DNA of 64,000 bases from Styela clava. Its lineage: Eukaryota; Chordata; Ascidiacea; Stolidobranchia; Styelidae. Positions 36,901 to 48,350 of the stretch are shown in pieces. Each line of letters opens with the position of its first letter. The first letter of the stretch is position 1. The stretch lies in the NCBI RefSeq assembly GCF_964204865.1, contig NC_135255.1:2480001-2544000 (forward strand), in the 5' to 3' direction. The translations under genes were made by a program, and so were the position numbers. The notes under the pieces were generated by a model that saw nothing but the letters and a program-made list of their open reading frames with translations, was not told where the DNA came from and searched no databases.

Positions 36901-39313
36901 GAGCATTTTGGACAGTTTCGATTTCGAAAAAATGAAAACCCAACATATCATAATTAATGACATACTGAAGTAAACAATACATAAAATACAATGAACATGA
37001 GTTTGAAAGTTATTATTCAAGGCAAACAATAGGATCCTAACAAACCTGATGTTGGCCAACGAGATAATAAATAAATACTTTTCAAATTTTTTGTATTAAG
37101 TATTAATGGACCAAACATTTTAAAAATTCTGTATCACAGAATAACGTAATTATTTCGAATAGTTACGGCGTCCGTGAAGCCCAGCCATAATAAGCGGAAT
37201 ATTCTGTTTCCGACCGAAGTCTGCACAGCTTCACAACTTTTTGCGATATTTCATCTTGTGTATTCGATCAATCAACTATAGCGAATTGTTTGTTGTTCTG
37301 CCAACAGCCGGGATGCAAAATATTTCCGTTTAGTGATATGCTAACAAATGGTCTCGATATTGATATTATACCAGCGTATATCAGACGCAACAAGAAATAG
37401 TTGCACGTGATACTTGCAACTTAGAAGTCGGTGTGCTCTGGTCTGTGCTCGAGTTATCGCGAACAAATAGGTATCCTTTTGTATCTCAAAATTCCTGGAA
37501 ATAACATGTGCTTTTAACATTTGTGGTTGCAATAAAATTTCTGTAAATACGTGTGAATTTGGTGATTTCACAAATCTGTGAGACGCTGTTTAAAGTATGC
37601 CGCCAGTGGTGTGTTTGTATCGTAACTTTCCTAATGGCAAGAATGTACCTGACAAACTTTCGCTTTCAATTTGTATATTTTTAGTCAGTATTTTTGTACT
37701 AGTAAATCGTACACATTGGTTACATGACCACTCTCTGTCATAGATACGCGTGGCAGCGCATTCGATCTTCGGGACCACGGCGTTAGCGTTTTTGCTGGAG
37801 AAGTGGAATCGGAGTGCTTGTATAAAACATAATAGTATAAACAGTTATGTTGCCGTTCATGCAATATCTCAGATAGCTTTATCTGCCCTGTCTACACCAC
37901 ATAGCTTATGCAAATATCGGTATGTAATGCAAAATTACTAGCACACCGTTTATTCATCAACTTAAACTCGAACGCAGATTTCTAAACTTTAAAATTTATC
38001 GCTTCAAAAACGAAACAAAATGGCGATTTCGCAATCTCTAAAAATAAATGCATTGCGGTGACCCGCACTTTTCGCAAAAAAAAAATGCGCTAATAGTGAA
38101 CATATATCAGCATTATTATCCGAAAATGTACCTGGTCTAAGACTCCACTAATAAGTATACTGATCACAGCAAAAGTTCCCATTGATATATGCCTTGATGT
38201 ACCAAATATTGGATATAGTATAACTGGAAAAAATGAGACGTATATCCCGACTATTGGTGGTAGCGTTGCAAGTAGTCCGTATGCCAGACCTAAAATACGA
38301 TGAGAATTTAAAGATTAATCGATCGCGTAATTTTTTTGCGTCTGTAACAGGTGGTGTCGATCGTGCTAGGTCTTTTTTAGAGAATCATTCCCACAATCCC
38401 AATTAAAATTTACAACCCACTCAACCTCAGGAATAAATGCAACTTGACATTTATCAAAACAAGATGACAAGCTCTCATTTAAACAAATTGATTTTAACTC
38501 AAAAGCAGATACATTTGCAAATACCAACTTCGTTTTTACTTCTTGATCCTTTTGCATAGAACACAAAAATGCGAAAACGGACATAAAATCAATTTGTGAC
38601 AAAACATTGGGATCGGTGATTAGAAGTTTTTTGGTTAACTCGTTTTGAACTGTGATCTCTTAATTTTTACCTAATTGTTGAAATATCAATGAGGCAAGAA
38701 AGTGTTTTGTCTGAGACATTAATGTTAATAAATTGATTTTCAATGGCGTACCTTGCGGTATATGAACTACTCCAACAGTCAACCCTGCCGCAATGTCACC
38801 AAGCAAGTTATTTTTTACGTCATATTTTGGCAACCAAATTAAAATTGGGAAGATCGAACGAAGGAATGTTTTCAATCGACGTCCTGAAACAAAAAATATG
38901 TGAAAGGTTAACACGAATATCATGCATCGCAATCACTGTTGAAAAGTGTCATAGAATGATCCTGACAAACTGGATTGAATGATTAATTAGTCTATTTATG
39001 TATATTCCGTTTGCCAATATAAGGTTAATAACATGATTTTGAAGTAATCGCAAAGCTGCGTCAGTGAAAGCATTCTATTTTACTTATACGAACGTACTAG
39101 TATAGGTTACAGCAATTTTAACACAGAAAAATGCAAACAAAATGTACCATTGCAAGTACAAGCTTCCAGCATTCTTTTTCGTAGTTGCTTGTCAACCTCG
39201 AGTTTACACTCCCGTTTTCTGTATTTTGCATCCAAGTCACATTCCAAACTTATTGGCTGTTGTGTGACGTCATTGTCATTATCAACTCTCCGTGTAAATA
39301 TACCATTTGACAT
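27914..39313 (-). CDS. SLC26: SLC26 family anion transporter (13 exons, last exon not found)
   Basis: Multi-pass anion exchanger or channel (sulfate, chloride, bicarbonate or oxalate, by member) with a cytosolic STAS domain. Exons, minus strand: 39313-39148, 38883-38752, 38289-38132, 33664-33494, 33181-33017, 32542-32450, 32209-32067, 31553-31409, 30319-30206, 29772-29635, 29455-29313, 29075-28938, 28344-27914. All have GT-AG borders and phases that join, giving 712 codons plus one base. Signature blocks: WLPKYD...[17 protein letters not shown] (exon 2), [14 protein letters not shown] (3), [15 protein letters not shown] (5), [17 protein letters not shown] (9), GGKTQ. The STAS domain starts at NVYRDCKKY with [11 protein letters not shown] (12) and continues, after a charged insert, to [13 protein letters not shown] (13). 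It is closest in style to SLC26A5/A6, but the member is uncertain. The STAS C-terminal end needs one more exon, or the gene ends prematurely at a read-through stop at 27879. Confidence 0.95.
28413..28877. mobile_element. hAT-like MITE filling SLC26 intron 12
   Basis: 465 bp with an exact 15-bp inverted repeat CAGGGGTCGGCAACC at both ends and subterminal GCGGGCC words. It occupies most of the 593-bp intron between exons 12 and 13. The flanking octamers do not match, so the target duplication has been lost. Confidence 0.85.
30559..31222. repeat. Motif-dense repeat element in SLC26 intron 8
   Basis: Bounded by ATATATCGACACC on the left and inverse GGCGTCGATATAT-like sequence (GCGTCGATATAT) on the right, which could be short terminal inverted repeats next to TA. 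Inside, the word CTAAGTCC or its inverse GGACTTAG occurs about ten times in both orientations. A 51-bp block is duplicated exactly in tandem (30801-30851 and 30852-30902). It has no coding capacity. Confidence 0.65.
33665..38131. other. Large SLC26 intron 3
   Basis: About 4.5 kb. It holds the hAT element at 34048-34940 and otherwise AT-rich DNA. The 132-residue plus ORF at 35988-36386 includes a TCTGTTTGTCTGTCTG tract and looks like repeat DNA, not a gene. No other feature is supported. Confidence 0.6.
34048..34940. mobile_element. hAT element with perfect CCCTATGA target duplication
   Basis: 893 bp in SLC26 intron 3. The ends CAGTGGTTCTTAAAGT and inverse CAGTGGTTCTTAAACT agree over 14 bp, and the flanks are perfect octamers CCCTATGA (34040-34047 and 34941-34948). 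GGGTCGCG words cluster near both ends. Small internal ORFs do not form a recognisable transposase. Confidence 0.93.
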
Positions 39314-39319
39314 TATATT

Positions 39320-41068
39320 GAAATCGTATTCAGAACTAATTAAACATTAAGAAGAATTTAAGCGTTTCATACTGTGAAAATTTTACAATAATTATCACGT
39401 GCGTTGCCTTTACTTGGCATACGTTGCCCGACACGAAATTTAAAACATGAAACAATAAGGTAAAATGTTGTTGTGTAATTATGAAATGTTTATAAATTTA
39501 CGCCATAATGAGAAACTATGATCTGGTTTGCATGGCCATCATTATATTGACTCATGATGAATTATTTTATGTATGATATTTAGATGGCACTAGAGCAAAA
39601 ATCCGATTTCAGAGCCATTATATATTCAATTCAACAGCTTCGCCTATTTTGTTTTTCGCTCTACCTGGGTAAGGAGAAAATCTATTCGAATCTATTCCTT
39701 TGTTTCACAAGCTTCCGCGACTCCATTCCCACTACTACAGTGTTCATTTAGCTCTTTTCGGTTACTAGGTTCGTCAATTATACGAGAATATTTCAAATGC
39801 TCAATCTTTATATATAATTCATGATCTTATCGGACCAGAGCATTTCTTCAATCCTCACTTTGTTGATATCAAAAATCTTAGTTCAACAATATGACTACAT
39901 TATGCGAAATTATTCATCTATGTAGCTTGTTTATGCTCCTTTCAAATGAACGTATCTATCTATAACTTTCTGCCCGACTGAACTGTTGTTTCGAATTGAC
40001 CTCGCCGCCAAAACGTCGAGCGTTTATATTAGTGCAGATCCATGTAACTAACTGTTCAAGGAAACCAATTATCTCGGAGCACTTGTTATGTGCGTGGTTA
40101 CCTAGAATATCATTTCAAGTGCTCATCCACTACAGGTCGTAAGATCATATCGATTCTTCTGTTTATAATGATATCGAACATACGCATGCTTGACGCTTGA
40201 ATATTATTACAATGTCCAGACCGCTGTACCTTATCTGTGTGCAACATTCAAAGCAGGAAGCGACCTCAATCACTGTTGATCAGTTGCAAAATAGCAAAAC
40301 ATTGCTTGAAATTTATGAAATTTGTTTGTCGCAAATAGATTTACACCTACCAACTCTACAAACTATACATCCTGATCTATTCTGACAAAAATTGTATGGG
40401 TGGGATTAATACGCAATATCAGTACATTTTTATTTACTCTTGCCAATTTCATTTCGATATGAACTTTGAATCGCAAAATCTGTTTGGCCGTATGCATGTA
40501 TATCATATCTGTTGTAATTACTAAATACAGTCCAAGCTATTATAATAACGACGCATCTAGCTACTCACAATAACAACCTTCCAATGGTTCAGTCCAATAT
40601 CAAGAAAATGAGACAACAGCTTCGTACCATACGAAATGTCTCGTTACAGGCTTGCTATGTGGAAACAAAAGCCGCATGACGTCACCTACTCACCGACGAC
40701 TGATTTCAATTGTGTAGCGTAGCATAGTTCGTGATAAACATGCACTATGTACAAAAACCACAGCACATACATTGATATTCAATATATCATTCCGACGATA
40801 TAAATTTGAGAGCATATAGCCGGTTGTCCATTTTCATTTCATTGACCAGCATTTATGCTTCAGTATGTTTTCGATTGATTCGAGGTAAATTTTTTTTATA
40901 GTAAATTTTTAATGTTTAGTTGTAGCGTCACTCCGTAAAATACCTCGGTCCTAAAGCGTTTGAATATAATAAAGTATGGAAAGACTGTATTTTTTATTTC
41001 AAAATCAACATAATGTTTAAAAGATATGTGTGATTGTGTCCAGTTGGGCAATGAAACATGATCAAGCA
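39320..41068. other. SLC26 5' flank, no gene seen
   Basis: Should contain the SLC26 promoter. About 1.7 kb of AT-rich DNA with short shadow ORFs and no clear core promoter motif. Confidence 0.4.
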
Positions 41069-42060
41069 CAGGAGTGTCAAACTCGCGGGCCACATGCGGC
41101 CCCAGAGCCCTTCCAATGCGGCCCTCGAACCGTCAACAATAATTGTAACAACATTTTTTTTGTCTAAATGTAATACATTTTTTATTCCTTTTGAAGTGAA
41201 ATCGATTGTTCACACAGAAAACGACAATTTACTGAAAGTAGTTTTGAAAAATTACAAAATTGTTTGTTTGCAATTTTACCCAATTATGGATACACCTCAA
41301 GCTAGCAAAAGAATACTTTGCTTAGCTCAGCAGTCAATATGACAGTTCTAAAGGTCAAATTCGAACAAAAATAAAAATCAATTCCAATCATACCTCAAGC
41401 GCTCCTATGTCACGTAATGGCGGGAAATGTCTGGTCCGAAACGTCAGTCATTTGTTTGTTTACTAATCTATATATGAAATAATAAACGTAGTATTTTTGC
41501 ATTGCTGAAATAATCGAACATTCTCAACAATCCAGATTAACCGATGATCATGTTATTTTGTTAATTAGAGTTGGTACTGTAAAATCATTTTAGCCTGATA
41601 TTAGTAAGCTGGTGGCACAAAAGAGATGCCAAACGTTAGGACATATGTAATAAAAAAACATTGAGTTCATTCTGTGTTTTTTTTGGTAAATTTTAGGGCT
41701 ATATATTTAGATTAGGTCATTTTTAGTGTATGTATTATTCTTTCCTTATCAAAACTTTGTACAAAAATGTTTTGGATAGTTGTACAAAAACATTTATGAT
41801 TTTTTGTAATAAATACAGTAAATTGCAATTGTATTGAAATGCAAAAATTATTATGTAAATGGCATTTGAAATTTGAGAAAATACCAAAATTTCATTCGGC
41901 TATTTAATTGCATCACAATATATGTCACAAACTACACCTATCTAAAAGTATGCTTCAAGTATACATTATCAAAATATATATATCAGAACTGTTTGCGGCC
42001 CTTTGCACAATTCCCAAAATGCAATGCGGCCCTCGAAACCCCACGAGTTTGACACATCTG
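41069..42060. mobile_element. hAT element (GCGGCCC-rich)
   Basis: 992 bp. Left end CAGGAGTGTCAAACTCG pairs with inverse CAGATGTGTCAAACTCG on the right. The flanks are ATCAAGCA (41061-41068) and ATCTAGCA (42061-42068), a 7/8 octamer duplication. GCGGCCCTCGAA words lie at both ends. A truncated sibling is at 15491-16205. There is no transposase ORF. Confidence 0.88.
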
Positions 42061-42068
42061 ATCTAGCA

Positions 42069-43460
42069 TGTATTCACATTGAATAATGATTCAAACCGAA
42101 AATACTCTCTGTGGTTTAGGGCTTTAGGCGACTTTTAATAATAGTTTGTAACATTTCGCTCTCTATTAGAATATGGTAGTATACCACAGATTGCCTAAAA
42201 TGTTTTTTGACTGTAAGTGTGTTCTTATATGTTCTGTAAGTGATGGTTGAGTTTACCAAAAGGATTGATATGGTACTGAATGGTTTCTACGCATACAATT
42301 TACGTTACTGATTAATATTTAGATGTGGATACCACGAACCGATTAATTTCACACGGGGTCGTTGGGGTTATAGCAATCATGAGTATAAGAATTATTACTG
42401 ATTGAGCTATAATTATGTTCTCTGAATGTACGTACTAATTGCATGGTTCTATGGCGCGTAAACAGATTTACTGAAATGAACTATTCAATTTCTACAAAAT
42501 GTCTATGGCCTCGATGACGATTGATAACTGCCAGAAGAGCTTAAGCTTAATTTATGATTTATTCAAGCATAAGGGAAAATTACCAATTACCGGTAAAGTT
42601 AATTTGTTACCCCTTCACATTAGTCGCCATTTAGGGCTGTTTTAACCCGATGTACTTGCGTCTGTTATACTAATAATGTGAAAGTACTTGGAATCGGCAT
42701 TTGTTCTATAGAAACATATTGGACCATTTTATTCTTTTCAATTTATGTTCTTTATTTAATAATTAAAACATTGCGAAAATGTAACTGCTATCTCAGTTTA
42801 TCATCTTGAGTTGTCAACAAAATGACTCAACAAACCCTTCAGCAAGACACAAAGTTGCAATTTAAATAAAACCTATGAACGAGATTATGTATCGGTTTCT
42901 GTCGTTTGCGATTAGTACAAAACTGAGGTTCCACATTATGCATAAGAGAGGCGTTAAAAAGAACCAAGGCCGATAAGATAACCTGGTTTTGCATTAATTG
43001 TGAATACTAAATACTACTCACTATCAAAATAAATCTTTCCGTGTAAGTTACACTCTTAAGAACACGTCTCAATAGTTAGGTATAACACATAAAATCTGAG
43101 ATCGAGTTTTGTCTCAACTTGGCATGGCTATTAAAATTCTTCTGAATGATTGGCTGTGGTTCTAAAACGAAAAATTGAAGCAAGGAGGTTAAATAAAATC
43201 AACAGCATTCCAATTTGAACAAAAAACTTTCAAAAATAATATTGCTTCATCCATCTTCGAATGTGGTGAAACAGAGTTGATTCTAAGTGACGTGCAAGCC
43301 GAGGTGTTTTGATGGAAAATTGAACTTCTTTAATCCGCAAGCACGTAAAATGGGTTTTAATAACCCAGATATAAAAACTCATTACCTGATGATTCGTTTA
43401 TATACTCCACATATGTGATTCAAGAAGTTATAGCGGGAGAGATCAAATAAGGTTAGGATT
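42069..43460. other. Intergenic, nothing recognised
   Basis: AT-rich, no ORF or repeat border recognised. The right part may be the degraded 5' body of the LINE whose reverse transcriptase starts near 43461. Confidence 0.4.
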
Positions 43461-43934
43461 TTGGAGACTTCCAGAAGAGAGCGGTTTAGAATAGCCATAG
43501 AACTCAACCAGAGTTTTCGTGGTCATGCGTTAAAAATTTTCCGGAGGTATTTGAGTTCTCGTCAGCAGTGTGTAAAAATCGGATCAAGTTGCTTCAAACT
43601 TGCAACTGTACAATGTGGAATTCCACAGGGATCGATAATTGGCCCGATATTGTTTCTCCTTTTTGTCAATGATCTTCCTAACGCCACTAAATTGCTTGTC
43701 AAACTCGTTGCTGATGATATGGAATTGCATATGAACTGTGAAATGCAAAAAATTACAACTTGGATGACCAGTAATAAACTTACTATAAATATTAAAAAAT
43801 CAAAATTCTTATTGATTAGTCCCAAAGATTAAGAAAAACAAAACTCTGTTTCAGGTTAGCTTTGATAAAGTTCTACTTGAAAATGTCAACTCTTTTAAAT
43901 ACCTTGGCATCTATATTGATGATCAGTTAAAATG
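43461..43934 (+). pseudogene. LINE (Jockey/CR1-like) reverse transcriptase, left part
   Basis: The frame contains QCGIPQGSIIGPILFLLFVND, the non-LTR RT block, then VADDMELH in the place of the FADD catalytic box, then MTSNKLTINIKKSKFL. After a frame change near 43832 the FKYLGIYID block follows to 43934, where the LTR element at 43935 interrupts it. The same reading frame resumes at 47539. Upstream RT blocks and endonuclease are not seen, so this is an incomplete LINE. Confidence 0.85.
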
Positions 43935-44258
43935 TGTCACGGATTTTATTATCCGTGTGTTTTGGTTTAGTTTGTCTTTTTATATTTGCCTATATGCTTT
44001 TCGAGGACTCTTAATTTGGATATACTTCATCCGGGTCCGGTTACTGTGAGACTCCGACCACCATTGATTCGTGAAAAAAAAGAGCTTCTCTCTCTTCTTC
44101 GCTCGGCTGGGTTGGGTGTCGGACGTGTTTTCCTCTGTTCTCAGTTTTATTGTGTTTTAAGTGTTTTTAACTGTGAAGCTGCCTCATAACAAACCACAAA
44201 TCCGGAATTCGAGTCTTCTGATTCTTTCAACACACAGAACAGAAACCTATCTGTGACA
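43935..44258 (+). repeat. 5' LTR, 324 bp
   Basis: Begins TGTCAC and ends GTGACA, a perfect 6-bp inverted pair. Shares GTGTTTTGGTTTAGTTTGTC and GGGTTGGGTGTCGGACGTG with the 3' LTR. Confidence 0.95.
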
Positions 44259-44259
44259 A

Positions 44260-44276
44260 TGGCGAGCACGCCAGGA
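44260..44276 (+). promoter_or_regulatory. Primer-binding site (tRNA-Arg type)
   Basis: TGGCGAGCACGCCAGGA starts 1 base after the 5' LTR. It matches the complement of the 3' end of animal tRNA-Arg (ACG type) at about 15 of 17 positions, and is almost the same as the PBS at 2565-2582. Confidence 0.7.
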
Positions 44277-44387
44277 TTTGGCGGAAGACATTGATGGCAA
44301 CTCGGAAGGTTCTGACAATCACGAGAATGAAACAAATTCCATCTCGGACGAAGCGTTTACCGGAACCATTATCAACCCGGCGACTCC

Positions 44388-45830
44388 GTGTCTCAGGCAA
44401 AACATACCCACATTTTTGGTGAAGTACAACACATTAAAACAAATTTTCGGGAATTAGAATGTAAGTTTAATTCTTTAGAATCAGCTTTAGGGATATTTGA
44501 ACGGAAAAGTTCATTTAACATGGCTAGGTTGTCTGACCGCATGGGCAATTTGGAAAGGGATGTTCACCAAGTCAATGATAATATTGCTAGTTTATCGAAT
44601 GATTTGCGGGCACCTCCTAAATACAGTTTTAGGTGGGAAAAATGATGGAAATTGACCCCCAGGGAATAGTGAGAAATGTTTAAATGACCCTGACCCGAAC
44701 CCTGCCTCGATTGGTACCGGTGCTGCTGGAAAAAAGACATGTTGACCACTTCAGGTTTGACTGAACCACTGGAGGTTAGGTTTTCCTCCCCTGTTGCTAG
44801 GCCACTTGATAACTCCCAGGATTGGTTGAATAGGCCAGAAGTTGTTACTACCCCTGAAAAGTATGGTGCTAGTATTTCATCTACATTCTGTAGGCCTGAT
44901 AGCAGTCCTGGACAATCTTTGTTTGACTCCAGTTGTGTTAGAGTGTCCAAATTGATTCAAAGTGATAGGTACCCGGATCTATTTTATGGTGATGGTAAAA
45001 TGTCCCCATATCGTTGCCATTTTGAAAGTTTGTGGGAAAAAAATAAGTGAATAATACCAAGGCTGGTTTAGTTTTGCGTGGTAAAGCGCTTGTTGTCTGA
45101 CCTCCCATCTCAATTACGTTCGAGTGTTGATGCTATTTTTGAGCACTTAAAGGTGCATTTGCGTAAAGAAAGCATGCAGAGCGTTTTGCTTCCATGTTCA
45201 ATAATAGAGTAACAAAAGAGAATGAATCTTGTGCCCAATTTGGAGAGAAATTGAAGCGCCTGGCGGTTAAAGCGTTCTCTGGTTTATCTTAAAATGTGTT
45301 TGATGCTTTGTTGCGCTCAAAATTTCTGGAAGGTTGAGATGTTGACATGCATAAGCACCTTTGGTATCCAGATCCCGAGTCAGTTGAGGAACTGGTGAGG
45401 GCAACAGTAGCCTTTGAAGATTTAGAACGTTCTCGTTGTGCACCTAAGTCGTCCCGTAAACCGATTGTTGCAATAGCGCAAAATGTTTTCGACGAACCTG
45501 GGGGAGAAAAAATTTAAAAACAGGCACAGTCATGTTGTGAGTCCTCCGAACAAATCGAGGGATTGCAGGTAATTTTGAAACAGTTGGTAGAAACGCTGTC
45601 TGCCCACATTGCCCAGTCTGGCCCCTAATATAAGTATTCCACTAGTAATAATCGTCGTCCTCGCTTACGTGGAGCATGTTATACCTGTGGTGATAGTTGT
45701 CCACACCATCCCTGGCCACATTGCAATAATCCTGGACATTTTGGTCAAGCTTGTCCCCATGGTACAAGAAATGTTGAAGCTGCTCCTGTAGATTTAAACT
45801 CCCAACAGCGACTATGAGGTCCACATTTGT
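44388..45830 (+). pseudogene. Degraded Gag of the 43935 LTR element
   Basis: The coding trace is spread over several frames. At 44388-44645 a coiled-coil-like segment (many E, K, L and N) is intact. Near 45181-45470 fragments fit the gag capsid region. Near 45680-45770 CYTCGDSCPHH and CNNPGHFGQAC mark a damaged zinc-knuckle region. Several stops and frame changes mean no functional Gag. Confidence 0.75.
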
Positions 45831-46179
45831 CGCTGCGCCCACTTGCTCAAACATTTGTATGGACCAATATGATGTCGAAAACTCTAAACCATTTCATCCT
45901 GTTCCTAGTTGGGTTTCCCTTGTTGATTCTGGTTCTTCCCTTATCTTAATTGATTCTAGTTTTTATGAATGCATGGGGGGAAATTTGTCCGAATTAGAGC
46001 CATGTTCTGTAGCAATCAGAGTGGTTGCTGAGGCTTCTGCCCAAGTTTTTAGTCGTTTAATGGCGGAATTGTGCATTGACCATGTTTGTGTTGAACAATC
46101 CATAGTAGTAGCTGACATAAAGGTCGCTCAGGGGAGGTTAGGCATGGATTATTTTGTCGAACATGACTGTATGCTTTAG
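45814..46179 (+). pseudogene. Retropepsin of the 43935 LTR element
   Basis: A 121-residue open frame with WVSLVDSGSSLILID, the DSG aspartic protease active site, and RLGMDYFVEHDCML, the second conserved block. Spacing matches the protease at 1-860. The surrounding frames are broken, so the element cannot make a full polyprotein. Confidence 0.85.
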
Positions 46180-46596
46180 TTGCGTTGAGGTGAACTTGAC
46201 ATTGCGGGTAAAAATGTTTCTGTTGTTAGAAAACCACTTTGTGTTCTCAGTTGTAAAGTGGTAGTAAATAAAAATGGTTGAGGCTGGCTGTAATTTTTGT
46301 GACCGGTTTGCGAGTTTGGGGTTAATTGTGTTATCTTCAGTGGTGGATCCCTGTAGCTTTAGAATCCCAATTTGTGTGGTCAGCATGAGCCAGGAACCGG
46401 TGCATGTCGAGGCGGGTATCTTAGTTGGAATAGTTCACCCAAGGGGTGAGATTTACCAAATTGCTGAAATGTCCAACTCTGATCCTGAAGTGGGGGAAAG
46501 TTTGCCTGAGCACCCCGAGCCAATATTATCCGAAGTGGAAAATTTAAATGAAGATGAACAAAACCAACTTCGGTCATATAACGGAATCCATATCGA

Positions 46597-46975
46597 ATGG
46601 GAATTGCAAAGCGAAAAATTGCAGAGAAAGAAGTAGATGAGATGCTATCTTCTGGAATCATCCAATCTAGCATGGGCCCGTACAATGCCCCAATCGTGCT
46701 TGTTCTTAAGAAGGATGGAAGGTGGAGGTTCTGTGTCGACTATAGGAATGCCTTGAGTGCGGTCGCTGTGGGGAACGCTTTAGGCCTGCCTCACAAGGAG
46801 GAGGTTGTCGAGACATTGGGCGGAGCCAGATCCTTTTCAGCGCTCGATCTTGCGAGTGGATACTGGCAGAATGGAGCTGGATGAACGAGATCGTGGGATA
46901 ACTGCATTTTCTGTGCCTGGAAGTGGGCATTTCGTTTCTGTGTGCTTCCATTTGGTTTATGTGATTCGTGAGCAC
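46597..46975 (+). pseudogene. N-terminal reverse transcriptase fragment of the LTR element
   Basis: Has the Ty3/gypsy RT hallmarks PYNAPIVLVLKKDGRWRFCVD and ARSFSALDLASGYWQ. A frameshift follows, then a damaged LPFGL block near 46950. The catalytic YxDD box, RNase H and integrase are absent; the sequence passes straight to the 3' end of the element. Confidence 0.9.
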
Positions 46976-47226
46976 AATTTAGCCGCGTTTCAGAACAAAT
47001 ACTTTAAGTATTACGACTGTAAATAAATGTTTGCTTTTATACAATTTCGTTCATGACTATTTGCTATTGTATTATTTTGTTTAAATCATTTGTCTATGAG
47101 AGAGAGATATTTTGAAGAGGGGAGGGGGTACATGATCTTTAAAAAAAAAGTTGGTAGTTTTGTGTTTTTTTATTCGATTTTGAGAATGAAACTTGTGGAG
47201 TTTCATCCTAAACAAGAGAGGGATTC

Positions 47227-47538
47227 TGTCACATATTTTGTTAGCCGTGTGTTTTGGTTTAGTTTGTCTTTTTATATTTGCGTATATTCTTTTCGAGTAC
47301 CCTTAATTTGGATATACTTCATCCGGGTCCGGTTACTGTGAAAATCCGACCACCATCGAGTCGTGAGAAGAAAGAGCTTCTCTCTCTTCTTCGCTTGGCT
47401 GGGTTGGGTGTCGGACGTGTTTTCCTGTGTTCTCTGTTTTAAGTGTTTTTAACTGCGAACTGCTTCATAATAAACCACAAATCCGAAATCTGCTCTTCTG
47501 ATTCTTTCAACACACACAACAAAAACCTATCTGTGACA
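47227..47538 (+). repeat. 3' LTR, 312 bp
   Basis: Begins TGTCAC and ends GTGACA. It is aligned end to end with 43935-44258 but lacks the block GTTTTATTGTGT near the middle and has scattered substitutions. Confidence 0.95.
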
Positions 47539-47700
47539 AATGGGCCACACATATTAACTACATCGCTGGAAAGCTGGGACGTACATCCGGAATATTATTC
47601 AAACTCGATAAATTTCTTACCATGCCAGCTCTTCGAATGGTTTTTTTCCAGTCATATCTACAGTATGGTATCATGTCATGGAGTAGCGCCAATTTGCATT
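47539..47700 (+). pseudogene. LINE reverse transcriptase, right part
   Basis: Directly after the 4-bp target duplication the LINE frame left at 43934 continues with HINYIAGKLGRTSGILFKL and SYLQYGIMSW, the thumb-like segment after the RT catalytic core of Jockey/CR1-type LINEs. Similarity fades near 47700. Confidence 0.85.
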
Positions 47701-47837
47701 ATCTTCAAGTTTTTCTTTATTTTTTTTCTTGCTTTTCTCACAAATTTTGTTCTTCAGTGAATTCTCTCGTGATAGTTGCATATATATTTTTTTAAATACT
47801 CTGCAGTGCACAGTAGCCTCAATTATGTATAGAGAAC

Positions 47838-48350
47838 TTGCACGGATCACATGACTTTGTTTACTGGACGGCAAAAAAAAAAACGTCCAGCTGGCTCCTG
47901 TCAGTTGCAAGTCGGATTATACGTTTCCGTTTTGTTTGGCTGTTGAAAATGGTTATTTCGTATTGTACCGTTGGCTGTACTTATAGTATATAATAGACAA
48001 CGAAACGGATCTTCAGTTTTATTCCACTGTTTTCAAAAGATCCGGAACGTCGCGCAATGTGGATATCATCTATTGGCAGGACTGCTTGGTGTCAAGTCCA
48101 GAAGTCATCTCTCTTGTGTTTCACTGTTTGCGGACAGCACTTCGTTGATGATGAGTGATAATGTGCCGTTATCAATTTCTTTAAATATTAATAAGCTCCC
48201 TCATTTCAATGGAAAGCAGATGACCAACTACTGTTATTGGTAGACCTAGGCGTAGGCCAACTTGCTTGTCTACTTGCAGACTTGACTTATAAGCAGGTAA
48301 TCTATTACTAAGTGTGAAAAGTTGAATAGATGACTAAAGTTTAACGCCAA
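47838..48350 (+). repeat. Left arm of the THAP palindrome
   Basis: Starts near ACTTGCACGG and matches the reverse complement of about 49640-50166 with few differences. Shared blocks include GCAAGTCGGATTATACGTTT, AAGATCCGGAACGTCGCGC and AGTGTGAAAAGTTGAATA. The arm carries the THAP-like exon. Confidence 0.9.
47949..48152 (+). pseudogene. THAP zinc-finger exon (left copy, broken)
   Basis: THAP domains are C2CH zinc-dependent DNA-binding folds of host factors and of P-element-like transposases. From the ATG at 47949 the frame gives MVISYCTVGC, the first zinc pair. An in-frame stop follows, and another frame gives FSKDPERRAMWISSIGRTAW and then CGQHF, the C-x2-H pair typical of THAP. So the full C2CH set is present, but spread over frames. 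Position 48147 has GATGATGAGTGA where the other arm has a GTGAGT donor. Confidence 0.8.

Larger units (their letters stand above)
43935..47538 (+). mobile_element. Complete but internally deleted Ty3/gypsy-type LTR element
   Basis: Two LTRs (43935-44258 and 47227-47538) share the same outer hexamers TGTCAC and GTGACA. Perfect 4-bp target duplications AATG lie at 43931-43934 and 47539-47542. Inside are a PBS (44260-44276), degraded gag with a zinc-knuckle region, protease and the start of reverse transcriptase, then a jump to the 3' end without most of RT, RNase H or integrase. A purine-rich tract AACAAGAGAGGGATTC lies directly before the 3' LTR. It sits inside a LINE RT. The LTRs differ at many positions, including a 12-bp length difference, so the insertion is not recent. 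Confidence 0.95.

Noticed and set aside
44564..44950. 128-residue minus-strand ORF
   Set aside because: Antisense to the degraded gag region of the LTR element.
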